64,000 nt of DNA from Gonocerus acuteangulatus (GCA_946811695.1 OX328123.1:36913354-36977353), one strand, 5' to 3'. Shown: positions 11,354 through 25,865, counted from the stretch's first letter. Notes: a model not told the origin generated them from the sequence alone. Made by a program: numbers and translations.

Positions 11354-12821
11354 AATCCGAGTTCTTTGGCATATTCCCTATTGTTTGCTATTGCTTATAG
11401 TAGTCAAATGTATTTGCCAATAACACAGGATACGGGCGCTAATGACCCAGAAGTAGATGCGCCCTAAAAAAAAAAAACAAAAAAAAACAGGATACGTAAA
11501 ATTAGAATATTTTATTTTTGCGGAATCTTGGGATTCTCAGATCCCGTATGAATATCTATTAGGCCCTCTTCGTATATTTTCATTAATATCTCAAAAAGGG
11601 TTAGGAAATCGTGGAAAAATGTTTTGAAGAAATGTTTGATGGGGTCGTCACATTAGGAGAAATAAGTGCTTAAAACTTAGTTAGTTAGTTTCGTTTATTT
11701 AAACGGATCTATTTGTGTGTTTCCCGCAGTTTTTTCACTGCTCGTCATTTTTGTAATTTCTTATAGTAGTCAAATGTATTTGTCAGTAAACAGGATACGT
11801 ATAATTAGAAGCAATATTTTGTTTGTTAGAATTCGAAGATGCCGTACGAATATCTAGATATTACCTGTGGGTTAATATGTTTTTTGAGTTGAAGCTTTAA
11901 AGCCTCAACAGGAATATTTGTGTAATCACCCTTCACAGTTAATTTATTAGAATCATGAGTGACCGTTTTTGTGTTACAACTAACAATCTTTGAAAACGAA
12001 GTTTAACTATCCTTGTTATTGTTATTTGCCTTCTGTTTGGCCGAAATTTTCTATTCGTGGTGTAATTCTCCTTGAATTTTTTGACTAGATCAAGAACCTA
12101 TTTTAAGCACTCTTAAATTCCTTAATTTAATTCAGGAAGTTTATCAAGCTTGACATAATCACTTTTGGGTTAATACGGGTGGTCTATACCGAGTCCTTTG
12201 TTTGTAAACACAAAGAGCTTTCTGAGTAACGGTAAAGGGCAGTAAAAGTATATGACGACTACCTGGAAGTAGACCCTGCATACAGAGAATTGCAATACGA
12301 GACCTCATTCATTCTTTCACCAGCTACCGTGTAACACCTTAGATCTGTTTATATTGTTTTACTCAGTGTGAACAAGTGTTGAAAGTGCCTAAAATTTTAT
12401 ATTTTTATTCCTTGTTATTTTTTAATTGCTTAGAGTTGGATAATGTATTTGAAAATAAAACAGGTTAAGAAAAATAAGAAATCAATTTAATGTTAGAGAT
12501 ATGGATTTCCAAGATTTAGCTTTTCAACTGCCTAGCGTCCTTCCTAGGGAGGGTTGTTTGTCTTTGAATTTGGTACTTAGAATTATGGGATACAGTTGAA
12601 ACATTTTCTGCGTGTTCGAATTTCATCAACACTAATATGTTGAAATTTTTGTTACGTTTAGGGTAAAGGAAGAGTTAGAATAAAATATTTTATTAACAGA
12701 CAAAAAAAGTTTTGGTAACTTTGTATACTTTCGTTAGTATCTCGAAAACCGTTGACAATCTTGTGAAGCGGAAGATTACCATTCGAAAGCTTACTAAATG
12801 CTCTACAAAAAAGGTTCTGTA

Positions 12822-13066
12822 CATGGACGTATATAAAAACAATTTCGGGGGGGGGGGGGCTGAGACCATTTCCAGGGTATGGAATACTAAATATTTAGAG
12901 CTTGGAATAGTTTTAGGCAACTAAAACGCTATTACACGTAAAATAAAATATGTTTTATGAACTAAGTGATCTTATTTAATTTATTTTTAAGGGTTTTACG
13001 AGAAGTTTTCATCATTAATTCAAAATTTCGGGACAGGGCTGCAGCCCCCCCTCATATAAGCCCATG
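12822..13066 (+). repeat. MITE, duplicate of the 1474 copy
   Basis: Same termini, flanks and length as the element at 1474-1718; it lies in duplication copy 2. Confidence 0.75.
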
Positions 13067-13373
13067 CTTCTGTACCCTCTAGAAAGGCTTTATTAAGCAT
13101 ATTTTGTATTGATTTATAGAGCTTTGCTTTAGAATGAGAGCCCGATTGTGTAATTTCCGCATCTGTGTAAAAGTTAATTACTGTCGGTGTCCCTGACGCC
13201 TTAATATCACTTTTATTCGAGATATTCGAGAGGATTTTGACAATTTTCACGAGATATATAAAAAAAAATAAGTTTATTTCTTTTCTAAGCTTATCAAATG
13301 GCTCTAGGGACATGAACGGAACCGCGCTAAGATGCTGCAGTTCCTGCGAGTCGGACTTTTTGTCGTTCTTTTT

Positions 13374-13527
13374 AGCGCGGTTCCTCCCTCCCCCATAGGG
13401 AGGGACCCCGCTTATAGGGTTGGTACAATGAAACAAACTGGAAGTGCCGACTAGAAAATTTCGCGTTTCAGAACCCCTAGAGACCGAAAATAACGGTGGT
13501 TAAAATTTGTATATATATATATGTATA

Positions 13528-13598
<71 letters not shown>

Positions 13599-14906
13599 CT
13601 GTTCGCGGATTTCTGGCTTCCCTGATGGTCCGAGTTTGATGAAATTTGGTACAAAAATCTGTCGTCCAATTTGAAAGGTCAAGTTCGTTAACCAGCAAAA
13701 TCCGCACACTGGAAGATGGCGTTTGGGGCGAAATTCGCGCAAAAAAAATCGTAACGCTTACGTTTTTGAGTTCATAAGCTTGTAAGTACTCGTTTTATAG
13801 GCTTCTTTGGCTAGTAAAACGAATGAAACCATTTTCAAGGCGATAGCTTTAACCGTTTTTGAGAAAATTGGAAAAATACTTTTTGAATACCGTTTTTGGT
13901 TTGGGTACTTAGAATCATGGGATTCAGTTGAAACATTATCTGCATGTTTTACTATCATTAAAACTAATATGTTGAAATTTTGGTTACGTTTGGAGTTAAG
14001 GAAGGGTTAGAATAAAATATTTTATTAACAGACATAAAAAGTTTTGGTAACTCTGTATATTTTCCTTAATATCTCGAAAAAGGTTGAGAATCTTGGCAAA
14101 CGAAAGAATACCATTAGAAAGCTTACTAAATGCTCTACAAAAAAGGTTCTAATGAAAGTTTTGATTAGGCGATGTCAATCGGAGAAATAAGTGCTTAAAA
14201 CATTAAAGTAATGGATTTTGCTTATTCGAACTGTTCTTTTTGTCTGTTTTTATTCCTAGTTATTTTTTAATTGCTTATATTGGATAATGTATTTTACAAT
14301 AAAACAGATTAGGCAAAATAAGAAAAACAATTCATTGTTAGAAACATAGCTTGCCAAGAGAAAAAGATTCCATGACGTCTTTTGAATATTTTCAATTGCC
14401 TTTATGCTGTTGGTTTTTTTATTTTATTTTTTAATTGATTTTATCTGTAGAATTATTACTATAGTAAAAGAACACAGGAATATGTGAAAATTTTTGATAT
14501 TTTCCAATTCATTGAAACGTATGAAATGAAGTACCGCTAGAAGAGGTTTCTAGGGTCTTGCGGACCCGACCCTAACCCCAGGTATAGCCATAAAACCCTT
14601 TGAACAAAGGCCGAGGAAAATATTATCTGTTTCTATTCTATGCTTTTCAAATGAGAATAGGGATATGAACAAGAACCGGGGTCTCCCGTGGTCTAATGGC
14701 TAGCGCCTTGGATTCATAAGCGGGAGATGGTGGGTTCGATTCCCAACCTCCGGCAGGAATTTTATCATCCCACGGCTCGCTGGTAAAATTCGTCGCTAAA
14801 CCCTAGATGTCGGCGCTAATGACCTAGATGTAGATGAGCCGTAAAAAAAAAAAGAAAAAAAAGAACTGGAACCGCGCTAAGATGACGCAGTTCCTGCGAG
14901 TCGGAC
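13374..14906 (+). mobile_element. Family A Helentron-like element, duplicate
   Basis: This is the duplicate of the element at 2026-3558, with the same hairpin start, (TA)n, SINE insertion and 3' hairpin. Confidence 0.72.
14679..14862 (+). mobile_element. tRNA-derived SINE, duplicate
   Basis: This is the duplicate of the SINE at 3332, with the A-box-like segment at 14689-14699 and the B box at 14733-14743. Confidence 0.85.
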
Positions 14907-14949
14907 TTTTGTAATTTTTGTCTCCTTCCCTTCGTTTTTTATTGCTTTT

Positions 14950-15079
14950 AGCACTTTCCTCCGAAGGAAAGTAGCTATTGAGGTTGGACTCATGACGGAA
15001 TTTTTGAAAAATTTCTTCAAATCTTTATCGATCCTACCTAGTAGACACCGAAAATGACCCCCGTTAAAATTTATATATA

Positions 15080-15141
<62 letters not shown>

Positions 15142-16198
15142 TATATATATATGTGTCTGTTAACACGATAGCGGCCAGAGTTTTTGTTTTTTCGTCACGA
15201 AACTTGGTATATAGCATTCAATTAGCAAACGATTGAACGAGTTCGTTAACCACCAAAGTCGGTCCACCGGAAGGGGGGGTTTACCCAGAACCCAAAACAC
15301 TTATTTGACTATGTCAGCCGTAATATTTGTTATATTTCAACGAAACTTGGTATTCGTAGTGTTAATATTGAGAGAAAAGTGAGATATAAAAATGAACTAA
15401 ATCGGTTCATTAGAAGGGGGGGTTTACTCCGGACCCACAATACCAATTCGCCACTACCAGCCGTGATTTTTGGTATATTTCGACGAAACTCGGTATTCGT
15501 AGTGCTAATCCACAGGTAAATATGTTTTGTAAAAATAAACGAAATCGGTTCATTAGGAGGGGGGGTTTACTCCGGACCCACAATACCAATTCGCCACTAC
15601 CAGCCGTGATTTTTGGTATATTTCGACGAAACTCGGTATTCGTAGTGGTAATCTACAGGTAAATATGTGTTGTAAAAAGAAACTAAATCGGTTCATTAGA
15701 AGGGGGGGTTTACTCCGGACCCAAATTCCTAATATACTCATACCGGTCGTAATTTCTGCTATATTGTAACGAAACGCTGTATACGTCGTGGGTAACTCAT
15801 GAGAAAGAAGTGTTGTAAAAATGAGCTGAATCGTTCAATCGGAAAGCGGGGGTTTAATTTGTAATATATTTGAATAGAAAAGCCGGCAGACGTAGGTTCA
15901 CAAAGCCGCCGCAAGGAGCGCTTTCTACCACTAGAGTAACTGTATCCTGTTCCTGCGTTAGATCAAAATACGATAATATGAGGATTTTTGTATTTATTAC
16001 GTAGTGTAGTAGGTACCATGTGTAAACATAACTCTGGATGCAAATTAATAATTGATCAGTTACTCATTACAAAATGAGAACTATTCACGTTTTTAGTTTA
16101 TTTATGTAGGATATTTTAAGCAAATTGTTCTGGAAAGCAGTCTACACTACCCAAATTCTGAGGAAAGTGCTTAGTTATGCAGCTCCTGCGTGACGGAC
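14950..16198 (+). mobile_element. Family B Helentron-like element, duplicate
   Basis: This is the duplicate of 3602-4836, 14 bases longer because its (TA)n tract is longer. Confidence 0.75.
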
Positions 16199-16772
16199 TT
16201 TTTATTTTTGTAATTTCTTATGTTGGGAAAATTTTGTGTGTAAAACAGGATATGAAAAATGAGACCAATTTTCTGTTGCTAGAAATAATGTAAATTTTGG
16301 GAACTTTCATTAATATCTCGAGAACGGTTGAAAATCTTGGTAAACGGAAGAATACCATTAGAAAGCTTATTAAATGCTCCACATAAAAGGTTCTAATGAA
16401 AGTTTTGATTAGGCGATGACAATCGGAGAAATAAGAGCTTAAAGCTTTAAAGTAATTGATTTCGCTTATTCGAACTGTTCTTTCTGTCTGTTTTTAATTC
16501 CTTGTTATTTTTTAATTGCTTATAGTTGGATAATGTATTCGAAAATAAAACAGGTTCCAAGATTCCAAGACCTTGTAACTAGCGGGACGGTTTCTAGTGT
16601 TGCCGACCCTTCCAGGTAAGATTGTAAATCCTACCTTTCAAGACTGGTGGAACCAAAATAATAGCTGTCGGGGTTCGGTCACTGCTACTTCGGTCACCCT
16701 TCATCAGGGCTGTAAATACAAGTAGGACATATTTAACACTAATATATGCACATATCAATGTAAATATACCAA

Positions 16773-16808
<36 letters not shown>

Positions 16809-18918
16809 TATATTTATATATATAATATATATATATATTTATATATAAGCATATACACATACACATATACACGCACACATATGTACATATATATGCCCAC
16901 ATACATACACATATGGGGTATGTATTATTAAGTTGCAGTGACCGAACCCGGACAAACCCTACCTTACATCATCAACGGTCAACGATCTCCTGTCAACAAA
17001 ATAATAACTGCTTCTATTTTAATCATTCGAAATTAGACTAGGGATAAGAACGGAACCGCGCTAAGATGAGGCAGTTCCTGCGGGTCGGACTTTTGAGTTC
17101 ATAAGCTTGTAAGTACTCTTTTTATAGGCTTCTTGGGCTAGGAAAACGAATGAAACCATTTTCAAGGCGATAGCTTTAACCGTTTTCGAGAAAACTGGAA
17201 AAAAAATTTTGAATGCCGTTTTTGGTTTGGGTACTTAGAGTCATGGGATTCAGTTGAAACATTTACTGCATGTTCTACTTTCATTAAAACTAATATGCTG
17301 AAATTTTGGTTGCGTTTGGAGTTAAGGAAGGGTTAGAATAAAATATTTTATTAACAGACATAAAAAAGTTTTGGTAACTTTTTATACTTTCCTTAATATC
17401 TCGAAAAAGGTTGAGAATTTTGGTAAACGGAGGGTTACCATGCGAAAGCTTACTAAATGTTCTACAAAAAAGATTCTGAAACAATTTTTGATTAGGCTAC
17501 GTCAATCGGAGAAATAAGTGCTTAAACTTTGAAGTAATTGATTTCGTTTATTCGAACGGTTCTTTTTGTGTGTTTTTATTCCTAATTATTCTTTAATCGC
17601 TTAAAGTTGGATAATGTATTTGACAATAAAACAGAATAATTAAAATAAAAACAATTCATTATTAAAAATATATCAGCTGTACCGTATGAAATGTCAGTTT
17701 TGGATTTGTCGATTTCCTTCAAATGTCTTGAAACTGTCGAGGCTCCTACTCCGAGTTCTTTGGCATATTCCCTAGTGTTTTTAATTGCTTATAGTAGTCA
17801 AATGTATTTGTCAATAACACAGGATACGTATAATTAGAATCAATATTTTGTTTGTTAGAATTCGAAGATGCCGTAAGAATATCTAGATTACAGTACTGGT
17901 GTTGATTTCGTTCTTTAGAATTGTTCTTGGTATTCCCTATTTTCATCTGTTACCCATAGTTTTTTGTTGTTAGTGTTGCTAGTAGTTTTTTCTTATTGAT
18001 TATAGAATATAAATCTATTTGGCTATAAAACAGGATACGTAAAGTTAGTGACAATATTTCGGAGATTTCTGAGCGAAATACTTTTAAGATTTTCTACCAC
18101 CACGAACGGCTTTTTTCCTCTATCTTTATCCACTAGATAGGCTTTATTTTGCATATTATTCTATATAAGTTTTATTCAGCAGGGGATTCTGATGAAATGT
18201 CGTGTTTTTGCTGTGGATTTTAAATACGATGTATCTAAGATTGGATAACATTAGCGAGTCTACATAGTTAAGAACCGACGACAGAGGATTACTTCTTGCT
18301 ATGATTTAGTCTATATATGCATATTAAGTCCTAAATCTAAAAAATAAACTTCACAACGGTTAGATACTATGAGCGAATATGGCGGTTCAATGCCCGTAGA
18401 AACAAGGGGGCCTCCGGAAATTTACCTGCTAAGAGTTAATCCTCAAGAGCTGTAAATATACCCCAGGTATCTGCCGACACAAATACAAAGCCTAGGCGGA
18501 GAGCACTCCAAAAACTCAGATCCAAACATAAGGTTATATACTAAATATTCATAAAGACTACTTAGTTGTAAACCGATTCATCAATTAGCAATCAATAGTT
18601 TTCAACAAAGGTTATATACTAAATATTGATAAAAAGTATTTAATTAGAAAAAAAACAATATTCCACAAGACTTGTTTTTGGTCCATTTGTGTCTACTCCA
18701 TAGACTTAATTAGGTATATTATTCTATTGTAGTTGGGCAACTAAACTTTGTTTTATTTTGTTAAATAAAGTTTTTTTTCTTGACTTGTTATTCGTCAAGA
18801 CTTTTATTTGTCCTTGTGTATTTACTAGATAGGCTTTATTCGGCATATTATTCTATATAGGCTATATTAGGCAGGGTATTCTACTCAATCTTGTGTACTT
18901 CTTCTTGATGCTTCTGTA

Positions 18919-19172
18919 CATGGGCGTATATAAAAACAATTTCGGGGGGGGGGCTGAGAACATTTCCAGGGTATGGAATACTAAATATTTAGAGCTTGGA
19001 ATAGTTTTAGGCAACTAACTAACTAATTACACGTAAAATAAAATATGTTTTATGAACTAAGTGATCTTATTTAATTTATTTTTAAGGGTTTTACGAGAAG
19101 TTTTTATCATCAATTCAAAATTTCGGGAGGGGCTGCAGCCCCCTCAGCCCCCCCCCCTCATATACGCCCATG
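18919..19172 (+). repeat. MITE, duplicate of the 7557 copy
   Basis: Same termini and flanks as 7557-7809. Confidence 0.75.
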
Positions 19173-21096
19173 CTTCTGAATCCTCTAGAAAGGCTTTATT
19201 AGGCATATTTTGTATTGATTTATAGAGCTTTGCTTTAGAATGAGAGCCAGATTCTGTAACTTCCGCTTATGTGTAAAAGTTAGCTACTGTCGGTGTCCCT
19301 GACGCCTTAATATCACTTTTATTCGAGATGTTCGAGAGGATTTTGACAATTTTCACGATATATATAAAAAAAAAATAAGTTTATTTCTTTTCTAAGCTTA
19401 TCAAATGGCACTAGGGACATGAACGGAACCGAGCTAAGATGCTGCAGTTCCTGCGAGTCGGACTTTCTTCGTCTTCCCGCGGTGTGCTTGATTGTATTTC
19501 CTCGGTCAATCTTCCTTTAACCGTCCTGAATGCGGGCCTTGGGCATATATAAGGGGGCTGATGGGGCTGCAGCATCCCCGAAATTTTGATTTGATCGGTA
19601 AAAATTTCATAAAGCCCTTAGAAATAAATTAAATAAGATCATTTAGTTCATAAAATATATTCTATTTTGGGTGTAATAGCGTTTAAGTTGGCTAAAACTC
19701 TTCCAAGATCTAAATTGTTAGTATTCCATTCACCGGAAATAATCTCAGCCCCCCACCTCCGAAATTATTTTATTTATATGCCCATGGTACAGCTGGCAGT
19801 TCTTCAAAAGGTGTTAAATTAAAACAAATTACATTTCCCAAATATTATCTGTTTCTATTCTAAGATTTTCAGATGACACAAGGGATATGAACGGAACCGC
19901 GCTAAGATGATGCAGTTTCTGCGAGTCGGACTTTTTTGTAACATAACGCGGTATACGTCGTATCTCATGAGAAAGGAGTGTTGTAAAAATGACCTAAATT
20001 GGTCAATCGGAAAAAGGGTTTACTTTAAACTATGTTTCGGTTGAATAAACCCGCCAGATGTAGGTTCTCAAAGCTGCCGCTTGGACCGTTTTTTTGTACT
20101 AAGGGGGTTGTATCCTGTTCCTGCGACAAATCGTAATACGGAAATATGAGGTTTTTGTGTGTTAATTATGTAGTGTCGAACCATGTATAAACATAACTCT
20201 GGAAGAAAATTAATAATTGAACAATTGCTCATTACAAGGTATAAGTGTACTTCTATACCGTCAGGTGTAAACAATGATTATAAAGAGAAGAATAAATGAC
20301 AAAGATAAATATCTTGGCTACTAGCTGTATTGTCGACACTTAAATACCATGAGATATAAACATTGATTATTTGCTAGTTCCAACAGAATAACTTCATTTA
20401 TCGTTGGAGTTTTAACAGTTCTAATTTTCTCTTTCAATATGGGGGACTGGTTAAAAGTTGAAGTTATAGAACTTATTTGTACAGAAGTAAACCGGAGCTG
20501 TGGGACGTTAAGTGTATTACGTATTAAGATAAAATAATAAAAACATCATGATTTAACGGAAATGGCTGAAGCATTTAGTACAACAACCCTAGAAATTTAA
20601 AAACAATTAAAGAAACCAATTAAATTGTGAAGTATATCAAGTGTACAGTTTTAAAACATAGTTCATATTAATAATGTTTCATCATGTAAAGACCTACTCC
20701 CCAGATGCTAAAAAGTCTGACTCGCAGGAACTGCATCATCTTAGCACAGTTCCGTTCTTATCTTTTCTTAAGTTGGAAAGATTGACCTGGAACAGTTATA
20801 ATTTTGGTTAGACCTTTCACGAAATAATTTATAATCCCAAATAGGTCACGGTTGCAAGGGTCCATACCTCATACCTGGCCTTGTGAAGGTTCGCCCTAGA
20901 AACACACTACTTACTATTTCTTATTTTCCTTTACTATAATACTAATTTACAGATAAATTCAATTTAAAACAACAAAAATTCAATAAAAAAGTAACTTGAA
21001 CAAAGACAAAAACCCGTTCAAAAGAACTAAAAAAAAACACATTTGAAGTTTTAAGCATTTATTTCTGATTGACAACGCCTAATCGAAAATTGCTTC

Positions 21097-21169
<73 letters not shown>

Positions 21170-21640
21170 GAATTTAGTAAGCTTTCGAATGGTAACCTTC
21201 CGTTTACCAAAATTCCAAGCCGTTTCCTTGATAGTAAGCTTTCGAACGGTAATGATCCGCTTAAAAAGATTCCGAACTGTCCCCAAAACTTTTCTTGTCT
21301 ATTAATAAAATATTTTATTCTAATCCTTCCTAAACTCCAAATGTTACGAAAATTTAGTCAAAATGTACCAAAATTTAGTCATCTTTCTTTATATGAATTC
21401 CAAACATGCAGAAAATTTTTTAACTGAGTCCTATGATTTTAAGTACTCAAACCAAAAACGTATTTCAACCATGGGCGTATATAAGGGGGGGGGGGCTGCA
21501 GCCCCTCTCGAAATTTCGATTGTTCAGTTCGGCTCTGAGAAATGGGGGGCCCGGCTCTGGTCCTGGGCCCGGGTCTGGGATGTGGCGGCCCTGGGTAATG
21601 AAACAAAAAATATCGTGTACCATTGAATACTACAATAAAA

Positions 21641-22440
21641 ATTAAACTTAATTTAGAATAAGTAAAAATAAAATGAAATATAATAAGTAGGTATCATAAT
21701 AAGAAAACAGATATTGTGATTTTTAGTGACTATTAAAAGAATTTTAAGTTTTATAATTTTTATTTTTTGACATAATGTAATTGTTGACTTATTAAGTTTA
21801 TTTTTTCGTTTTTTTTTTATCTTACTAGCTGACTCGGTGCCCCAAATAGCAGAATAAGTATAAAAAAAAAAAAAATTAAAGAATCGACTGTTAGGCGGTA
21901 CGAAGTTCGCCGGGTCAGCTAGTAATACAATAGTTATCAAAATTTACATAAAAAAAATCATTAAAAAAATGACAGCGTTGTTTGTTTATTAATTTTTTTT
22001 TTTTTTTTAAATTCATTGAACAAAATCATATGAATTCGAAGGTGAGGAGCTAGGAGGCTTAGGGTGGAGGTCATTCCCAGTACAGGTATCGCCCAGTGTA
22101 CCCTCGTCATCTGTAAGTTCCTTTCTAGGGTCATAAAGATAAGCCTCCAAACAACTGTAGGAATGTAGGATTTCTAATTTTTGCCAGTATCAGAACAGCC
22201 GCTCTTTACATACCTCAGTGGTACTGACGTACCGGTTTATACTAGTTGCACTCCACACGGTGGTAGTACTTGGTGTATGCCACAGCGGATTGTTCATTAT
22301 AATCTTTTTTATACGTATAGGTAAATAGGTACCTAAAAAAAGTTTATTTGTGTATAAGTTTTGCGTTATTGGGATTAGAATAAAATATTTTATTAACAGA
22401 CATGAAATGGTTCGGAATCTTCGTATATTGTCCTTAATTT
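21641..22440. repeat. AT-rich sequence with a short palindromic-ended insert
   Basis: There is no gene. Only 21826-21926 is recognisable. Its ends actagctgactcgg and cgggtcagctagt are inverted repeats, and inside the right end is gcggtacgaagttcg. It looks like a short element. 22030-22330 is higher in GC but has no coding frame I can support. Confidence 0.45.
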
Positions 22441-22484
22441 TTTTTTCTTTTATGGTGCATCGAAATCTGAGTCATTAGCACCAT
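22438..22484 (-). repeat. SINE 3' tail, reverse orientation
   Basis: A T run is followed by atggtgcatcgaaatctgag and cattagcacca, which is the reverse of the SINE tail consensus seen at 3460-3500. It abuts the start of the family A element at 22489. Confidence 0.6.
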
Positions 22485-22488
22485 TTTT

Positions 22489-22622
22489 AGCGCGGTTCCT
22501 CCCTCCCCCATAGGGAGGAACCCCGCTTATAGGGTTGATACAATGAAACAATCCGGAAGTGCCGACTAGAAAATTTCGCGTTTCAGAACCCCTAGAGACC
22601 GAAAATAACGGTGGTTCAAATT

Positions 22623-22663
<41 letters not shown>

Positions 22664-22670
22664 ATATATT

Positions 22671-22753
<83 letters not shown>

Positions 22754-24293
22754 TTGTCTGTTCGCTCATTTCTGGCTTCCCTAATGGTCCGATTGTGATG
22801 AAATTTGGTACAGAAATCCGTCGTCCAATTTAAAAGGTCAAGTTTGTTAACCAGCAAAATCGGCCCACTGGAAGATGGCGTTTGGGGCGAAATTCGCGGA
22901 AAAAAAATCGTAACGCTTACGTTTTTGAGTTCATAAGCTTGTAAGTACTCGTTTTATAGGCTTCTTGGGCTAGGAAAACGAATGAAACCATTTTCAAGGC
23001 GATAGCTTTAACCGTTTTCGAGAAAATAGGAAAAATAGTTTTTGAATACCGTTTTTGGTTTGAGTACTTAGAATCATGGGATTAAGTTGAAACATTTTCT
23101 GCATGTTCTACTTTCATTAAAACTAATATTTTGAAATTTTTGTTACGTTTGGAGTTTAGGATGGGTTAGAATAAAATATTTTATTAACAGACTTAAAAAG
23201 TTTTGGTAACTTTGTATACTTTCCTTAATATCTCGAAAAAGGTTGAGAATCTTGGGAAACGGAAGATGACCATTAGAAAGCTCACTAAATGCTCTACAAA
23301 AATGGTTCTGATGAAAGTTTTGATTAGGCGATGTCAATCGGAGAAATAAGTGCTTAAAACTTTAAAGTAATTGATTTCGCTTATGCGAACTGTTCTTTTT
23401 GTCTGTTTTTTATTCCTTGTTATTTTTTAATTGCTTATAGTTGGATAATGTATTTGAAAATAAAACAGCTTAAGAAAAATAAGAAAAACAATTTAATGTT
23501 AGAGATATGGATTTCCAAGATATAGCTTTTCAACTGCCTAGCGTCCTTCCTAGGGATGGTTGTTTGTCTTTGATTTTGGTACTTAAAATTATGGGATACA
23601 GTTGAAACATTTTCTGCATGTTCGAATTTCATTAACACTAATATGTTGAAATTTTTGTTACGTTTAGAGTAAAGGAAGGGTTAGAATAAAATATTTTATT
23701 AACAGACAAAAAAAGTTTTGGTAACTTTGTATACTTTCGTTAATATCTCGAAACCCGTTGACAATCTTGTGAATCGGAAGATTACCATTCGAAAGCTTAC
23801 TAAATGCTCTACAAAAAATGTTCTCAAGAAAGTTTTAATTAGGCGATGTCAATCGGAGAAATAAGTGCTTAAAACTTTAAATTAATTGATTTCGTTTATT
23901 CGAATGGTTCTTTTTGTCTGTTTTATTCCTTGTTATTTGTTAATTGCTTATAGTTAGATAATGTATTTGACAATAAAACTGGTTAAGTAAAATAACAAAA
24001 ACAATTTATTGTTAGAAATACAGATTTCCAGGATTCCAAGACCTTGTCACTAGCGGGTCCGTTTCTAGTGTTGCCGACCCTTCCAGGTAAGATTGTAAAT
24101 CATGACCTTTCAAGACTTTACTACACACAGGGATGGCGTTAGTGACCTTAAGGGTTGACACGCCATTATAATAATTAAAAAAAAAAAGACTGGTGGAACC
24201 AAAATAATAACTGCTTCTATTTTAATCTTTCCAAATTAGACTAGGGATATGAACGGAACCGCGCTAAGATGATGCAGTTCCTGCGAGACGGAC
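22489..24293 (+). mobile_element. Family A Helentron-like element, full length
   Basis: It starts agcgcggttcctccctc plus the complementary half of the hairpin. (TA)n with TGTA interruptions spans 22624-22752, then tttgtctgttcgctc. It ends ggaaccgcgctaagatg, hairpin and gagacggac. A SINE tail with an A run is inserted at about 24116-24188, flanked by agact. The same insertion is present in the element at 54789, so those two copies share a recent ancestor that already carried it. Confidence 0.75.
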
Positions 24294-24588
24294 TTTTTTA
24301 AGTTTATTTAACGGTGGAATGAGTATTTCATTAAAGCTGAGAAAATAAGAATCTTATTGGTAATAGAGTTTTCCTAGAGTGAGCGTCGCGATGACGGGAG
24401 AGTCCCATCAGCTTAGAAAACTGTCAGTTTCCATATGTGGCTCTTTAAGCTTCCTTCTCTTTGAAATTTTATTTTATATTTTTAACGAAAGATCAAAACC
24501 TACCAATAGCAGCTACTATTCCTTTCCTATTCGCACTTCGGATAAGAACGGCACCGCGCTAAGATGATGCAGTTCCTGCGAGTCGGAC
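24294..24588 (+). repeat. Short family A-type fragment with 3' terminus
   Basis: Only the last ~45 bases match family A (gcaccgcgctaagatgatg, hairpin, gtcggac). The 250 bases before it are not recognised elsewhere. This could be a short derivative with a different interior. 24589-24900 shows nothing I recognise. Confidence 0.5.
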
Positions 24589-24924
24589 TTTTTACGTAAA
24601 AGGCTTGGTTTCAGTGATAAATAGGAATTTGTCTACAAAAGGGCGATATTTTTCAGTTTTTTGCGTTTTACGTGCGTCGGGTCAAAAGATGTCTCGGAAT
24701 AAATTAGTCTTAAAATTAAATTTTCTATCAGAATTCTTCATAAAAAATACCTGCCGCCATTAGAAAATCAAGAGTTAGATGCGCTGGAGAAAAACTGGAG
24801 AATGTTATAAAGTCAATTAAACCTTTAACAGAAACCTCATGCAACATAACTAAGACCTACCAAGTTTCATTTCGAAATTTTAACAACTCTAGGAGGAAAA
24901 GGGGGTGGACACATATACTGGGAC

Positions 24925-25864
24925 ACCCTGTATATATATGTATATATTTATATATATGCTTGTCTGTTCGCTCTCTAGCAAGCCCAAAAATGGTCCGATT
25001 TTGACGAAATTCGGTACAAAAATCTGTCGTCTAATTTGAAAGGTCAAGTTCGTTAACCGGCAGAATCCGCCCATTAGAAGATAGTCTTTGGGGCGAAATT
25101 CGCGCAAAAAAAATCATAACGCTACGTTTTTGAGTTTATATGCTTGCAGGTATTTGTTTTATATGTTTCTTAATATAAGAAAACGAATGAAACTATTTTT
25201 AAGGCGATATCTTTAACAGTTTCTGAGAAAAGTGGAATCAATGTTTTTGTAAGTCATTATTTTTTTGTGAGTACTTAGAATCGCGGGATTCAATTGAATT
25301 ATTTTCTACAACTTTGAAATTACTCCCAACTAAGGTGTTTAAATTTATAAATAATTTATCAGTAAAATTAGTATTGTAGTAAAATAAGCTAAGAAACGGT
25401 GAATGATATTGGTAATAAGTTTGGAGTGGCTGTGGCTAATCATGATGACGTATACATAGGTTTGTTTTGAATTCTCCATCTATATAACCTTCCTAATAGC
25501 CTCCAACTGAAGTTACTGTTATTTCTTATTTTATAGGAAGATTTAACCCAAGACAGAATGGAATTTTATTCGCCATGAAGCACATATTTACAGTTGATTA
25601 TAACAGTAAAACGAATTTGCTAGTAAAACATGATACTTAAAATGACAACGAATTTTTGGTTGTTTAGAATAGAGCCTTCTCAGCAGTAGTCAAAGAGTAA
25701 GTACGTTTTCAGTACACAATTATATTGACTTATACAGATTAATAATTATCCCTTCCGTGTAAGTTGGCTACTGTCAGTTTCCTGTGATTTGTGATGCTAA
25801 TCTATTCCATTTCTTCGAGATGTACGTAACCGCTCTAAGATGACGCAGTTCCTGCGGGTCGGAC
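24925..25864 (+). repeat. Family A element lacking its normal 5' end
   Basis: The normal hairpin start is absent. Instead the sequence reads acaccctgtatatatatg and then enters the family A (TA)n / tgtctgttcgctc / gaaattcggtac region and body. It ends at the family A terminus gtaaccgctctaagatgac, hairpin, gggtcggac. The left side may be the end of another element with an ACAGGGTGT-type terminus. Confidence 0.55.
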
Positions 25865-25865
25865 T

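Larger units (their letters stand above)
11354..21640. repeat. Copy 2 of the ~10.3-kb direct duplication
   Basis: This is the second copy of 1-10272. It continues without a break beyond 21640 into sequence (aattaaacttaatttag) that copy 1 lacks because it hits the gap. All features described in copy 1 recur here at the shifted positions given in their own entries. The stretch carries no gene other than repeat-derived sequence. Confidence 0.93.
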
